Origin: Psychrobacter piscatorii
GTDB lineage: Bacteria > Pseudomonadota > Gammaproteobacteria > Pseudomonadales > Moraxellaceae
Assembly: GCF_904846415.1 (NCBI RefSeq)
Contig: NZ_CAJHAR010000022.1
Coordinates: 1 to 61,431, forward strand
Direction of reading: 5' to 3'
DNA: 61,431 nucleotides
This document shows, piece after piece, positions 7,825 through 17,531 of the stretch (positions are counted from its first letter, which is position 1; each line of letters starts with the position of its first letter). The notes beneath the pieces are model-generated. The model made no database searches and was not told the origin of the DNA. It saw only the letters and a list, made by a program, of their open reading frames with translations. The position numbers and the translations under genes were made by a program.

Positions 7825-9201
7825 ATGAGTCATTCTGAACTACCTGCTGACGTAACCGATTTTGCCACTGGCGAATCTGTCACTATCCAAACTGAGCAAG
7901 GTCTATATGTTGATCCTAAAGCGTTAAGCGCTCATCTGCCCGCGCTAAGCTATCGCGACGAGGCACTATATATGGAGCAGGTCAGTGTTGATGCGTTGGC
8001 AAAACAATATGGTACGCCATGCTATGTCTACTCAAAGCAGGCGATACTGGATGTTTATAAAGCCTATACCGATAGCTTCGCCAGTCTCAATCATCAGGTA
8101 TGCTACGCGGTAAAAGCAAACTCGAATCTTGCAGTGCTTGGGGTGCTTGCGCAGGCAGGCGCTGGGTTTGACATCGTCTCTCGTGGTGAGCTGATGCGTG
8201 TATTGGCTGCAGGCGGAGCGGCGTCGCGCGTTGTATTCTCAGGTGTTGGCAAAACATATAGTGATATCGAATACGCACTGACCCAAGGTATTGGCTGTTT
8301 TAATGTTGAGTCAGTCAGTGAGTTGACCTTAATCAACGAGGTAGCGGTAGCACTTGATAAGCGTGCGCCAATCTCATTGCGCGTCAATCCAAATGTTGAT
8401 GCCAAGACGCATCCGTATATCTCAACGGGTCTTAAAGACAACAAGTTCGGTATTACCCACGAAGACGCTCTAGCGGTCTATCAGCAAGCGGCGAATTTAT
8501 CGCATATTGATATCGTTGGTATTGATTGTCACATTGGTTCGCAGCTGACTGAAGTCGCGCCGTTTGTCGCCGCATTAGACAAAGTCATTGAGCTGATACA
8601 TAGCCTGCGTGATCATGGTATTGAGCTGCGTCACATTGATTTGGGTGGCGGTCTAGGCGTGCGTTATATTGATGAGACGCCTGTGTCTATCGATGAGTTT
8701 GCCGAGGCTTTATTACCAAAGCTTAGTGAGCTTGGTTTGACTGTATTCTTTGAGCCGGGTCGTAGTATCGTTGCCAATGCTGGTGTGCTATTGACGCAAG
8801 TCGATGTACTCAAGCCGACTGAGCACAAAAACTTTGCGATCGTCGATGCTGCGATGAACGACTTGATTCGTCCTGCTTTATATCAAGCTGAAATGGCTGT
8901 GATTCCAAGTACACTGCCGAGCGATGGCATGGATACAAATGGTACAAAGCCGTGGGACATCGTTGGCGCGATTTGTGAGACAGGGGATTTCTTAGCAAAA
9001 GACCGCTTACTATCACTTGCTGAAGGTGATGTGCTGGCTATGACAGGCGCGGGTGCTTATGGCTTTACCATGAGTAGTAACTACAACTCGCGTCCGCGTG
9101 CGAGCGAAGTGATGGTATCAGGTGATAACCATCAGCTCATCCGTAAACGTGAAACGGTTGAAGCCTTATATGCTGACGAAATACTGTGGCAGGATAAATA
9201 A
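7825..9201 (+). CDS. lysA: Diaminopimelate decarboxylase
   Basis: LysA is the PLP enzyme that decarboxylates meso-diaminopimelate to L-lysine. The alanine-racemase-like barrel shows the PLP lysine in CYAVKANSNLAVL (near residue 98), the HIGSQL motif, the phosphate-binding DLGGGLGVRY, FEPGRSIVANAG, and C-terminal CETGDFLAKDR and GAYGFTMSSNYNSRPR. The length of 458 residues includes about 40 extra N-terminal residues. The gene is in a run with lptM upstream and dapF downstream and is separated from dapF by a strong terminator. Confidence 0.97.
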   Translation: MSHSELPADVTDFATGESVTIQTEQGLYVDPKALSAHLPALSYRDEALYMEQVSVDALAKQYGTPCYVYSKQAILDVYKAYTDSFASLNHQVCYAVKANSNLAVLGVLAQAGAGFDIVSRGELMRVLAAGGAASRVVFSGVGKTYSDIEYALTQGIGCFNVESVSELTLINEVAVALDKRAPISLRVNPNVDAKTHPYISTGLKDNKFGITHEDALAVYQQAANLSHIDIVGIDCHIGSQLTEVAPFVAALDKVIELIHSLRDHGIELRHIDLGGGLGVRYIDETPVSIDEFAEALLPKLSELGLTVFFEPGRSIVANAGVLLTQVDVLKPTEHKNFAIVDAAMNDLIRPALYQAEMAVIPSTLPSDGMDTNGTKPWDIVGAICETGDFLAKDRLLSLAEGDVLAMTGAGAYGFTMSSNYNSRPRASEVMVSGDNHQLIRKRETVEALYADEILWQDK

Positions 9202-9240
9202 AAGCGCCAACACTGACACTGTTTTTGCATAATAAATAAA

Positions 9241-9270
9241 ACCCACCGTGATGATAACGGTGGGTTTTTT
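9241..9270 (+). terminator. Intrinsic terminator after lysA
   Basis: The stem ACCCACCGT / ACGGTGGGT (9241-9249 and 9257-9265) has a seven-base loop and is followed by six Ts. It lies 39 bp after the lysA stop and separates lptM-lysA from dapF-xerC. Confidence 0.92.
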
Positions 9271-9406
9271 ATGGCAAACTCGAATGGCATATATCGAGTT
9301 TGAGGTATAACGATAAGTTGGTATTTGATAGCGGTGATAATTATGATTGTATCTGACAGCGTGCTAATATAAGCCATACATAAAAATAGGATAGGACATC
9401 AAAGAT

Positions 9407-10294
9407 ATGCTAATAGAATTTACTAAAATGCATGGGCTGGGCAATGATTTTATGGTTATCGATTTGGTGACCCAGCGCCTAGATTTGACCAAGGAGTTGG
9501 TAGAGTTATTGGGAGATCGTCACCTAGGTATTGGCTTTGATCAATTGCTTGTGGTCGAGCCACCGATGCGCCCCGATGTTGATTTTAGTTACCGTATTTT
9601 TAACACGGATGGCACCGAGGTGGAGCAATGCGGCAATGGTGCGCGCTGTTTCGCCCGTTTTGTCCAAGCGCGCAAGCTGTCATTTAAGCAGCGTCTACGG
9701 GTTGAGACGGCGAGTGGCATTATCTCTTTGACCACTGATCGGTTTGGTTGGGTAGAAGTCGACATGGGTAAGCCCAAGTTTGAGCCAAATGAGATACCCT
9801 TTAGCCCAAGAGCCACGACCAAAATCCAAAACACTTATCACCTCGATGTAAATGGCACGCCTGTGCAGCTATATGTCGCCAATATGGGCAACCCACATGC
9901 TGTTATCAAAGTCGATGACGTGCTGGACGCCGAAGTTGAGACGTTGGGCAAGGCCATTGAATCTCATCCAGCATTTCCAGATCGCGTCAACGTGGGCTTT
10001 ATGCAAGTGATGAACCAGCGTCATATACGTCTGCGTGTGTATGAGCGCGGTGTTGGCGAAACGCAAGCCTGCGGCACGGGCGCCTGTGCCGCAGTTGCAG
10101 TTGGTATAAGAGAGGGCTGGCTCGATGAAGGCGAAGAAGTACGCGCGCAGCTCTATGGTGGCAGCATGATCATCAAGTGGCAGCCTGGCTATTCAGTTAT
10201 GATGACGGGTCCGACTGCTTTTGTTTATGAAGGAGTCTTTAGTCCAGATGGTTTGATGGCGCAAGCAGGTATTAAGCCAAGTTCTGAAGGCTGA
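9407..10294 (+). CDS. dapF: Diaminopimelate epimerase
   Basis: DapF interconverts LL- and meso-diaminopimelate, the step before LysA and the source of the peptidoglycan diamino acid. The 295-residue protein carries both catalytic cysteines in their usual settings: EQCGNGARCFARF (near residue 73) and GETQACGTGACAAV (near residue 225). It begins with the family signature FTKMHGLGNDFMVID. The xerC start follows 31 bp downstream, so the two are probably cotranscribed, as in enterobacteria. Confidence 0.97.
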   Translation: MLIEFTKMHGLGNDFMVIDLVTQRLDLTKELVELLGDRHLGIGFDQLLVVEPPMRPDVDFSYRIFNTDGTEVEQCGNGARCFARFVQARKLSFKQRLRVETASGIISLTTDRFGWVEVDMGKPKFEPNEIPFSPRATTKIQNTYHLDVNGTPVQLYVANMGNPHAVIKVDDVLDAEVETLGKAIESHPAFPDRVNVGFMQVMNQRHIRLRVYERGVGETQACGTGACAAVAVGIREGWLDEGEEVRAQLYGGSMIIKWQPGYSVMMTGPTAFVYEGVFSPDGLMAQAGIKPSSEG

Positions 10295-10325
10295 TATCTG
10301 TCGTTAGACAAATGATATCAATAAC

Positions 10326-11366
10326 ATGGGTGCTTCTGATATGGTTATGTCCACTCATCAAGACGGTCAGACAACGCAAACGGCACCTTGGCTATCAGCT
10401 GAGCTGGCGGTAAATATAGAGTCAGATGCCGCGCTACGAGCGTTATTAGCACCTGTCCATCGTTGGCTCAATACGCTGTCTGTGCGCAACCATTCGCCGC
10501 ATACGCTGACCGCTTATTTTGCTGGCTTAAACCAACTTGCGCTGTTTTTACGTGGTAAGCGATTGACGTGGACGCGTTGTGATAAGCGCCAACTGGCTCA
10601 GCATATCAGTCAGCGTCTCGATGAAGATAAGCTTGCGCTTGCTAGCGTTCAGCAAGAGCTGTCAGCGATTCGGCATTTTTATGGTTGGCTCATAGAGGAG
10701 GATTTGGCGCGTATCAATCCAACGACCGGCTATCAGCTCAAGCGTAGCCCTAGACCATTACCTTCGATTGCTGATGTGGATTTATTGACGCAATTATTGG
10801 ATCAACAAATCCCCGACACGCCAGAGCAAGCGCGCCTGTGGTTGCGTGATAAAGCCATGTTTGAGCTGCTTTATAGTAGTGGTCTACGTGTTGGCGAGTT
10901 GGTCGCACTTGATATGGCTGATGTGGACTTGTCTGATTTACGGGTCCGAGTCACTGGTAAGGGTAATAAGACCCGCTTAGTACCATTAGGTGCAAAGGCA
11001 GCAGAGGCGATAACGCGCTATCTACCGCATCGCAATCTATGGGTTGAGCAGATGGACAGTGCCTTGTTCATTAGCGAAAAGCTCGGCACCAGACTATCGA
11101 CGCGAGCAGTACAGCAGCGTTTAAAAGTTGCTGCGACTCGCGCAGGTATCGCGCAAAACATGTATCCACATCTACTGCGTCATTGCTTTGCCTCACACAT
11201 GCTGTCAGGTAGTGGTGACTTGCGTGCTGTGCAAGAGATGTTAGGACATAGCGATATCAGTACTACGCAAATTTATACCCACGTTGATTTTGCCAAATTA
11301 ACACAAGTCTATGATCGCGCCCATCCACGAGCCACCCACACTCAAAATGATGAAAACCCTACCTAA
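10326..11366 (+). CDS. xerC: Tyrosine site-specific recombinase XerC
   Basis: XerC works with XerD at dif to resolve chromosome dimers. The N-terminal SAM-like core-binding domain covers about residues 35-135. The catalytic domain holds the Arg in SGLRVGELVAL, the Lys region VTGKGNKTRLVPLG, the HxxR box HLLRHCFASH, the second His in LGHSDISTTQIYTHV and the nucleophile Tyr in that same segment. Its position directly after dapF supports XerC rather than XerD or a mobile-element integrase. There are about 30 extra N-terminal residues, so the true start may be the second ATG (10341). It ends convergently with the nitrilase-family gene, with only 42 bp between. Confidence 0.94.
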   Translation: MGASDMVMSTHQDGQTTQTAPWLSAELAVNIESDAALRALLAPVHRWLNTLSVRNHSPHTLTAYFAGLNQLALFLRGKRLTWTRCDKRQLAQHISQRLDEDKLALASVQQELSAIRHFYGWLIEEDLARINPTTGYQLKRSPRPLPSIADVDLLTQLLDQQIPDTPEQARLWLRDKAMFELLYSSGLRVGELVALDMADVDLSDLRVRVTGKGNKTRLVPLGAKAAEAITRYLPHRNLWVEQMDSALFISEKLGTRLSTRAVQQRLKVAATRAGIAQNMYPHLLRHCFASHMLSGSGDLRAVQEMLGHSDISTTQIYTHVDFAKLTQVYDRAHPRATHTQNDENPT

Positions 11367-11408
11367 TTAAGTCATTTACGGTTTAAGTAATCTATGTTAC
11401 TTCCTAAA

Positions 11409-12308
11409 CTACGCCAAACGATGGCAATCAAAGATAGGTAGTTTCTGTCGACCTTGCACTTGAGCTTGCTTGTCTAATGATGCCATGACGATGGCGTATC
11501 CTTTATCTACGTCAGATGTCGTAGACAGATTTAGCTCACTACTATCATGGCTCGCAATAACGCTACCATCAAAAGCAGTAATGGCGGTATGTCCCCACGT
11601 CTGGCGAGTATTGCCATCTTTATATGCATGATCGCCGCCCTGTGCTGCCCCAATCACCATACACTGACTGTCCAAAGCACGTGCCTGTAACAACAGCGAC
11701 CAATGCGCTTGTCCAGTCAGATAAGTAAAAGCAGACGGTGCACTTAATATGTCAGCACCTGCTTGACGTAAGCGCTGCGCTAGAGCAGGAAAGCGCAAAT
11801 CAAAACAGACCATCATACCTAACTGATAGACAGCGTCGCCGGATTCAAGAGGCGCAACCACTGTTTGCGTGCCCGGCTCAAACGTCGCCGCTTCATTGTA
11901 GCTGCCTTGCTTGTCGGCCACGGTCGCGGTAAACAGATGGATCTTGTCGTAGCGTGCCACTCGCGTCCCATCTGGTGCAAACAACTGACTGACTTGGCGT
12001 AGCCGACCATCAGGAACGACCATGCCATCAGGCCGATAAGGGCAAGGCAGTGAGCCTGCCAGTAGATATATATTATGAGTGCGGGCATACTCTGCCATCG
12101 TCGCTGATAGCGCGTCAAAACGCTCTGCAGTCGCAAACTGTTGGCCCATGCTACAGCAGTTTTCAGGTACGACAACGAGTTCAGCACCTTGCGATTTGGC
12201 ATCAATGATCGCCGCTTCTATATTCGCTAAATTGCTATCGATGTCTTGCTGGCTGTTCATTTGAATCGCAGCTGTGGTAAATTGAGGGATATTTGTTTGG
12301 TCATGCAT
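11409..12308 (-). CDS. Carbon-nitrogen hydrolase (Nit1/Nit2-like amidase)
   Basis: This is a nitrilase-superfamily enzyme. The catalytic triad is visible: Glu in ELVVVPENC, Lys in RYDKIHLF and Cys in GMMVCFDLRFP. The CxDLRFP setting and the HLF turn resemble Nit1-type enzymes, which hydrolyse deaminated glutathione, so metabolite repair is the most likely role. ATG 12308 is chosen because GGAGA lies eight bases upstream. Upstream in-frame ATGs (12350, 12395) lack a ribosome site and would add sequence unlike the family. The gene is convergent with xerC. Confidence 0.88.
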   Translation of the reverse strand: MHDQTNIPQFTTAAIQMNSQQDIDSNLANIEAAIIDAKSQGAELVVVPENCCSMGQQFATAERFDALSATMAEYARTHNIYLLAGSLPCPYRPDGMVVPDGRLRQVSQLFAPDGTRVARYDKIHLFTATVADKQGSYNEAATFEPGTQTVVAPLESGDAVYQLGMMVCFDLRFPALAQRLRQAGADILSAPSAFTYLTGQAHWSLLLQARALDSQCMVIGAAQGGDHAYKDGNTRQTWGHTAITAFDGSVIASHDSSELNLSTTSDVDKGYAIVMASLDKQAQVQGRQKLPIFDCHRLA

Positions 12309-12595
12309 GACAATATTCTCCGTAAATGTTGAGTATTGATGGTCGCTCATTATGTTATTTTTATAATAAAATTTTGATGATCGTGAACAGGCCATTCATA
12401 TTTATTGGTTGGCTATTGAGATAAAAATGATAGGTTTATATAAGAAACATACCAATCGTATCTGGGTAGAATATAAATTATCGTAGCAAAATTGTCACAA
12501 AAAATGCTATCGTCATGTCCTGATCAGGTTATGTCACGGCCTCAATTGGCAAAATAAATATAATATCACCAAAATTGGAGTGTAATAAGCCGCCC

Positions 12596-14242
12596 ATGAG
12601 TATGTCATTCGGATTGGCGAGCACGCTAAGCACCTCACAAAAACTGACACCGCAAATGCAGCAAGCCATTAAATTGCTGCAGCTCTCTAGTCTTGAGCTC
12701 GCACAAGAGGTTCAAGCCAAGCTGGATAGTAATCCGCTGCTTGAACGTATCGAAGAAGATGATGACGAGTACGAGAATAACCGTGACGATAGAGCAGATG
12801 AGCTAAGCGAGTCATTAACACTTGATAGCTGGAACCAAAGCAGCAATGACGCATCTAGCGCAGGATCTGATAACCATGCAGACTATGGTGACGATAGCAC
12901 TGACAGCTGGGAGAAACTGCAGCAATCTAGTATTGATGATGGGGCGATGGATAGTGACAGCAGTTTTGACACTGATAGCTTCGATGCTAGCAGCTTTGAT
13001 AAAGATAATTACGCTTCGACATCAACAGGCGCAGGCAATAACAGAGGCGATGAGGATTTTGATAGTTATCAGGGCGGTACTTCGTCGATTATCCAAGATC
13101 ACGTACGCTGGCAGCTCAACTTTAAGCGTCTATCAGAAGCAGACACCCTGATTGCAGAGTATTTGATGGACTCTATGGATGACATGGGATTCATACGAAT
13201 TGATATCGATGAGTTGCTACAGAGCTTTGATACCATGGCCAACTTTTATCAGTGGGATGAACGCGTTGAGTACGACGAGGTCATGGCCGTATTGCGTATG
13301 ATCCAATCTTGCGATCCGATTGGCGTTGGCGCACGTCACTTGAGTGAGTGTCTAGCGATTCAGCTGTCCAAGCTAGACGCCAATACTCAATATCTCAAAG
13401 AAGCAAAAGCGCTGCTAACGGCGGGCGAGCATTTAGTCAGTAACAATATCAAAGCGCTTACTGAACGGACAGGACTTGCCCCTGAGAAAATCACCCCTGC
13501 GCTTACCTTACTACGCACCTTAAACCCTTCACCCGGATTACTCTTTCAGATCAACCAGCCTGATTATACCCAGCAGCCCGACAGTTACGATATTCCAGAT
13601 GTGTTAGTCACACCCATTAGGAGTCGTAAAGCCACTACCAATGCTGAGGCACTAGAAGATGGTTGGCATGTACGCCTCAATCCTGACACCTTGCCGAAGC
13701 TGCGAGTAAACCAAGAATATGCCAATTTAGTCAAACGCGGTGATGACAGCCCGGACAACCAATATCTACGCGAAAACCTCACCGATGCGCGCCTCTTTAT
13801 CCGCAGTATCGAAGAGCGCAATCAAAACCTATTAAAAGTAGCAACCAGTATCGTGCGTTATCAGCAGGAGTTTTTGCAGCACGGCGCGACGGCTATGCAA
13901 CCACTTATTCTAAAAGCAATTGCAGAAGAAGTGGATCTACACGAGTCCACCGTCTCACGCCTCACTACCAGTAAGACGATTTTGACACCGCAAGGACTAT
14001 TTTCACTAAAGCACTTTTTTTCTTCTCACGTCAGCAGTTCGGATGGCGATATCTCATCAACGGCCATTAGTGCCATGATTAAAAAGCTAATCGCTGATGA
14101 AGATCCCAAAAAACCGCTCTCGGATAGCCGTATTCAAAAAGAATTATTGGCAGACGGTATCGATATTGCCAGAAGAACTGTTGCCAAATATCGTGAAGCC
14201 ATGAATATAGGTTCATCCACTCAGCGCAAACAGAAGTATTAA
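12596..14242 (+). CDS. rpoN: RNA polymerase sigma-54 factor
   Basis: RpoN directs polymerase to -24/-12 promoters and needs AAA+ activators. The Gln/Leu-rich region I is at the N-terminus (SQKLTPQMQQAIKLLQLSS) and is followed by a very acidic Asp/Ser-rich region II (about residues 50-165, longer than usual). The core-binding domain follows, then the helix-turn-helix (EEVDLHESTVSRLTTSK). The C-terminal RpoN box is visible as ARRTVAKYRE. ATG 12596 is preferred to the in-frame TTG 12575, whose codon is itself part of the TTGGAG ribosome site. hpf follows 359 bp downstream, a widespread arrangement. A CCTGATCAGG palindrome lies about 75 bp upstream of the start. Confidence 0.96.
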   Translation: MSMSFGLASTLSTSQKLTPQMQQAIKLLQLSSLELAQEVQAKLDSNPLLERIEEDDDEYENNRDDRADELSESLTLDSWNQSSNDASSAGSDNHADYGDDSTDSWEKLQQSSIDDGAMDSDSSFDTDSFDASSFDKDNYASTSTGAGNNRGDEDFDSYQGGTSSIIQDHVRWQLNFKRLSEADTLIAEYLMDSMDDMGFIRIDIDELLQSFDTMANFYQWDERVEYDEVMAVLRMIQSCDPIGVGARHLSECLAIQLSKLDANTQYLKEAKALLTAGEHLVSNNIKALTERTGLAPEKITPALTLLRTLNPSPGLLFQINQPDYTQQPDSYDIPDVLVTPIRSRKATTNAEALEDGWHVRLNPDTLPKLRVNQEYANLVKRGDDSPDNQYLRENLTDARLFIRSIEERNQNLLKVATSIVRYQQEFLQHGATAMQPLILKAIAEEVDLHESTVSRLTTSKTILTPQGLFSLKHFFSSHVSSSDGDISSTAISAMIKKLIADEDPKKPLSDSRIQKELLADGIDIARRTVAKYREAMNIGSSTQRKQKY

Positions 14243-14601
14243 TCGTTTAAATACAGTTATCTATAAATACATTGAGTAATTATGAATATTTCTGTGTCAA
14301 GATATAAAAAATAAAATTTTTTGATTATATAGAAACATGATAGAAACAACAGGTATTGTTACACTTAATTACAATTTAACGTCTTGCTACTATCTGTCTT
14401 TCATGACAAATTAGAGTCATACCAACAACGAAATCTAAGTGCCAATCTATAGTATTTACTTATAATGAATAAAGGAGACGATAAAAGGATACGTCGAAAT
14501 GTTACTAGAGGCATTAGATAAATTATTGGTAAGGCAGGATGATAAGAGCAGGAATGCGACTTCATCTGTTGAATGTAAGTTACAAATACAAGGACAATAA
14601 T
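14243..14601. other. Spacer between rpoN and hpf
   Basis: The 359-bp stretch is AT-rich and has no convincing gene. TATAATG at 14461-14467 could be a -10 box for hpf, but no good -35 element lies at the right distance. AAGGACA (14590-14596) is the hpf ribosome site. Confidence 0.5.
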
Positions 14602-14982
14602 ATGAATGTTTCTATCAGTGGTCACCATATCAGTGTTACCGAAGCTATGGACACAGCAGTTCGTGAAAAGCTTGAAAAAGTAGAGCGACACTTTGATCAG
14701 ATACAGAGTATTAAAGTGATATTATCGCTAGACAATAGTGGCGCAAATGATGGCGGTAAAAAAAGCCATAAAGCTGAAGCAATTATGCGCGTCTCAGGTC
14801 AAGAAATGTTTGTCCAAGCATTAGAAGATGATATGTATAAAGCCATTAACGAGATGGCAGACAAACTTGATAGACAAGTACGTAAGTACAAAACCCGTCA
14901 AGAGCGCAAAAAGACTCAGGGTGCTGGGCGTGATGAGCGCTATCAAGACACCACTCCTGCTGAAGCAGTACCAGCAGCTTAA
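14602..14982 (+). CDS. hpf: Ribosome hibernation-promoting factor
   Basis: Hpf (ribosome-associated inhibitor A/HPF family) binds the decoding centre of idle ribosomes. The 126-residue protein shows the beta-alpha fold signature: MNVSISGHHISVTEAMDTAV, KLEKVERHFDQI, HKAEAIMRVSGQ and the DDMYKAINEMADKLDRQVRKYK helix. A basic, Gln/Glu-rich tail follows. ATG 14602 matches the family N-terminus and has AAGGA upstream; the frame is open further upstream but that part is not family-like. The position after rpoN is typical. Confidence 0.95.
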   Translation: MNVSISGHHISVTEAMDTAVREKLEKVERHFDQIQSIKVILSLDNSGANDGGKKSHKAEAIMRVSGQEMFVQALEDDMYKAINEMADKLDRQVRKYKTRQERKKTQGAGRDERYQDTTPAEAVPAA

Positions 14983-15103
14983 TCATACGTTTGAATCACG
15001 TTAATTAAGTGGGCAATCAGATTATCAAGAGCGTCTGAACAAGCTAAAAAATAAGAAATTTGACAAACAGCTATTTCATTCATTGATGATCCACAAAAGA
15101 AAA

Positions 15104-15135
15104 AAGACCTCAAACGTTTGATACGTTGAGGTCTT
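15104..15135. terminator. Intrinsic terminator between hpf and thiS
   Basis: The arms AAGACCTCAAACG (15104-15116) and CGTTGAGGTCTT (15124-15135) pair with one bulged A. On the minus strand the stem is followed by a run of six Ts, so it fits thiS best. It can also stop hpf transcripts from the other side. Confidence 0.85.
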
Positions 15136-15210
15136 CTTTAGTATGTCTTTAATACTGCGGTCAGGACTTCATAAAACATAAAAGCTAATGACAGACTGAA
15201 ATATAAAAAG

Positions 15211-15411
15211 TTAGCCTCCGCCCACAGCCTGTACGACTTCTATATTCATACCCTCTTCAATACGCAATTGAGCCAGTTCACTCTTTGGTATCAGGTCACC
15301 ATCTACTTCGACGGCATAGCGTCCTTGACTGAGTCCAAGTTCATTGATGACCAACTGCACTGTCTGATGGGTGGTTTGTAAGTTTTTACCATTGACGCTA
15401 ATGGTACTCAT
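15211..15411 (-). CDS. thiS: Sulfur carrier protein ThiS
   Basis: ThiS is the ubiquitin-like sulfur carrier for the thiazole moiety of thiamine. The 66-residue protein starts ISVNGKNLQTTHQTVQ and ends with the obligatory di-glycine tail (VQAVGGG), whose last Gly is thiocarboxylated. Its partner thiG is 24 kb away in this window (39754-40578). GGAGG lies upstream of the ATG. A good terminator follows. Confidence 0.96.
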   Translation of the reverse strand: MSTISVNGKNLQTTHQTVQLVINELGLSQGRYAVEVDGDLIPKSELAQLRIEEGMNIEVVQAVGGG

Positions 15412-15559
15412 ATAAAATCCTCCTTAATAATTTGAGATTCCTTGTATCAGCCGTCCTCTTATATTAACCGCAATATAGCTGCTTTGAATCTTATGGGCGA
15501 CTTATTTTTATCTATACTCATAATATCAATCAACTTTCGGCAGGTATGAGTAGAATGGA

Positions 15560-15934
15560 TTAATCCATTGAGTTCTTAAGTCGAAATGTAGAGATAGCAA
15601 GCCATAACCAACCTGAAATCATAAGAACCCCGCCAATGGGCGTAATCGCGCCAAACCAGCGCGGTGCTCCAAGCGTCATGGCATACAGACTACCAGCAAA
15701 TATAATAATACCGATTTGCAATAACCAAGCCGTAGTTTGAGTGGTATATTTTAAGCGTATCAGTAAGCCCACAACTAATAGACCCAGCGCATGTATGAAC
15801 AAATACAGCGTCGCGGTATGCCACCATTCAAGCTGTTGTGCGCTGACAATATTCTCTAAACCATGAGCACCAAATGCGCCCAAAGCGACAGCAATAGCCA
15901 TATTAATGGCGGCAATACCGATCCAATTTAGCAT
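15560..15934 (-). CDS. DUF423 family membrane protein (YgdD-like)
   Basis: This is a small integral membrane protein of 124 residues with about four hydrophobic helices. The family pattern is clear: ALGAFGAHGLENIVSAQQLEWWHTATLYLFIHALGLL at the front and TPIGGVLMISGWLWLA near the end. Its function is unknown across bacteria. It is immediately downstream of rpoH on the same strand (24 bp), so it probably shares transcripts with rpoH. Confidence 0.9.
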   Translation of the reverse strand: MLNWIGIAAINMAIAVALGAFGAHGLENIVSAQQLEWWHTATLYLFIHALGLLVVGLLIRLKYTTQTTAWLLQIGIIIFAGSLYAMTLGAPRWFGAITPIGGVLMISGWLWLAISTFRLKNSMD

Positions 15935-15958
15935 GGCAAAACTCGTATTCTTTTAGAG

Positions 15959-16984
15959 CTACTGAATGTCATCTGGCAAGATCACGCTATCAATGGTCAT
16001 GGCATCGCGGATTTTGTCCATCGCGTTTTTTTCGATCTGACGGACACGCTCAGCCGAGATAGAGTAAACTGCTGCCAGCTCGTGCAAAGTAGATTTTTGC
16101 TCAGAGAGCCAGCGCTGCTCGACGATATCGCGTGAACGGTCGTCTAATGTTCCCATAGCAGCGATCAATGCTGACGAGTTGTTTTCTTCCCAGTCTTCTT
16201 CTTCCAACTGCTCAGCAGGATCGATACCATCTTCCAAAAACAGCTGCGGTGCATAACGACCATCATCATCGTCACTTGACTGCGCTTCAAATGAGGCATC
16301 ATAAGAAGTCAGGCGTGACTCCATCTCTAGCACTTGCTTGCGCGTAACGTTCAAGTCTTTGGCAATCGCGTCTGCTTCTTCTAGTGTGAGCTGATTATTG
16401 GTTTTCTTTAAGCTGCGTAAGTTAAAAAATAACTTGCGATGGGCTTTGGTGGTCGCGACTTTTACGATACGCCAGTTACGGATGACAAATTCGTGAATTT
16501 CAGCTTTGATCCAATGTACGGCAAAAGACACCAAGCGCACACCCTTATTGGGATCAAAGCGTTTGACTGCTTTCATCAATCCAAGATTACCTTCTTGAAT
16601 TAGGTCAGCTTGTGGTAGTCCATAACCTGAGTAGCTACGTGCAATATGAATGACAAAACGCAGATGCGACATCACCAGCAGACGTGCTGCTTCGACATCG
16701 CCTTCATCATAATAGCGATGGGCGAGTTCTTGCTCTTGTACAGTAGTCAAGATAGGGATTTGATGAACAGTATTGATATACGCACCCAAATTGACCCCTG
16801 GCGCTGACAAATGGGTTGGCATTGCTGGCACCAAATCACGCGTACTGGTATTGCCTAACGTACTGGCGTCATAGGGTGGGCGCTGCGCAGCTGCCTTTAG
16901 TGCAGCATCGCGCGCATCGTTTTTTATAGGAGCTGTGCTGTCTTTTTTATTCGCATTCGCAGCATCAGAAGTAGTAGTAGCCAT
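15959..16984 (-). CDS. rpoH: RNA polymerase sigma-32 factor (heat shock)
   Basis: RpoH directs transcription of heat-shock genes. The sigma-70 regions 2, 3 and 4 are present: QADLIQEGNLGLMKAVKRFDP with VRLVSFAVHWIKAEIHEFVIRNW (region 2), then the RpoH-specific box containing TTKAHRKLFFNLR, then the C-terminal helix-turn-helix LHELAAVYSISAERVRQIEK. There are about 341 residues from ATG 16984, against 284 in E. coli. Most of the excess is an N-terminal Ala/Thr/Asp-rich leader of about 60 residues. AAGG lies eight bases upstream of this ATG. An upstream in-frame TTG (17014) is less likely. Confidence 0.95.
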   Translation of the reverse strand: MATTTSDAANANKKDSTAPIKNDARDAALKAAAQRPPYDASTLGNTSTRDLVPAMPTHLSAPGVNLGAYINTVHQIPILTTVQEQELAHRYYDEGDVEAARLLVMSHLRFVIHIARSYSGYGLPQADLIQEGNLGLMKAVKRFDPNKGVRLVSFAVHWIKAEIHEFVIRNWRIVKVATTKAHRKLFFNLRSLKKTNNQLTLEEADAIAKDLNVTRKQVLEMESRLTSYDASFEAQSSDDDDGRYAPQLFLEDGIDPAEQLEEEDWEENNSSALIAAMGTLDDRSRDIVEQRWLSEQKSTLHELAAVYSISAERVRQIEKNAMDKIRDAMTIDSVILPDDIQ

Positions 16985-17063
16985 ATTCTTGACCTTGGTT
17001 AAATAGTTAAGCAAATAGTCAGATAAAAATCTCTATAGTTGTAATTGTAAAGGACAGCAGCGT

Positions 17064-17531
17064 TTAGTTGCTATCAGTTTTGGTAATGATGAAGTGATAT
17101 ATTGTAGCGAAACGCTGCAATGATGTGCTATTGCCTGACAAATCAGTAACTTCGTTTACGATTAACGCTAGGTAGTCGTTTGTCTGTGTTTGCTGACTCT
17201 GACGACAAAACGCTGTGATATCAGCTTGTGAGTTGGGATCCGTCGCGACCACATATAATGATTCACCAGCGGCTACATCACGCAACGCAACTTTGGTTTT
17301 CAACAACGGCATTGGACATGCAAGCCCGCGACCATCGACGAAACGCTTGATATTTAGTAAAGGTTGCTCTCTATCTGTTTTGGTCTCAGTGTCAATATCT
17401 GAGCCACCATTCTCTACTGGCAACAAGTCTAACAGATGGTTGATCTCTTGCTGCTCTGGATCGGATAAGCTCGCTGATAAGTAAATAGAGTGTGATGCGC
17501 GTTTGATGGGTAATTGGCTATCAGCGGACAT
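17064..17531 (-). CDS. TusA-like sulfur-relay protein with N-terminal extension
   Basis: TusA/SirA-fold proteins relay sulfur for tRNA thiolation and cofactors. The signature DGRGLACPMPLLKTK (with the active Cys) is near residue 67, followed by GESLYVVATDPNSQADITAFCRQ. Unlike the 81-residue E. coli TusA, this protein has about 60 residues before the domain, polar and without motifs. It also has about 25 residues after it. It lies upstream of rpoH on the same strand, 79 bp away. Whether it is the housekeeping TusA or a specialised paralogue cannot be told from this window. Confidence 0.82.
   Translation of the reverse strand: MSADSQLPIKRASHSIYLSASLSDPEQQEINHLLDLLPVENGGSDIDTETKTDREQPLLNIKRFVDGRGLACPMPLLKTKVALRDVAAGESLYVVATDPNSQADITAFCRQSQQTQTNDYLALIVNEVTDLSGNSTSLQRFATIYHFIITKTDSN

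Noticed and set aside
12522..12531. CCTGATCAGG palindrome upstream of rpoN as an operator
   Set aside because: A single 10-bp palindrome is expected by chance at this scale and matches no operator I can name.
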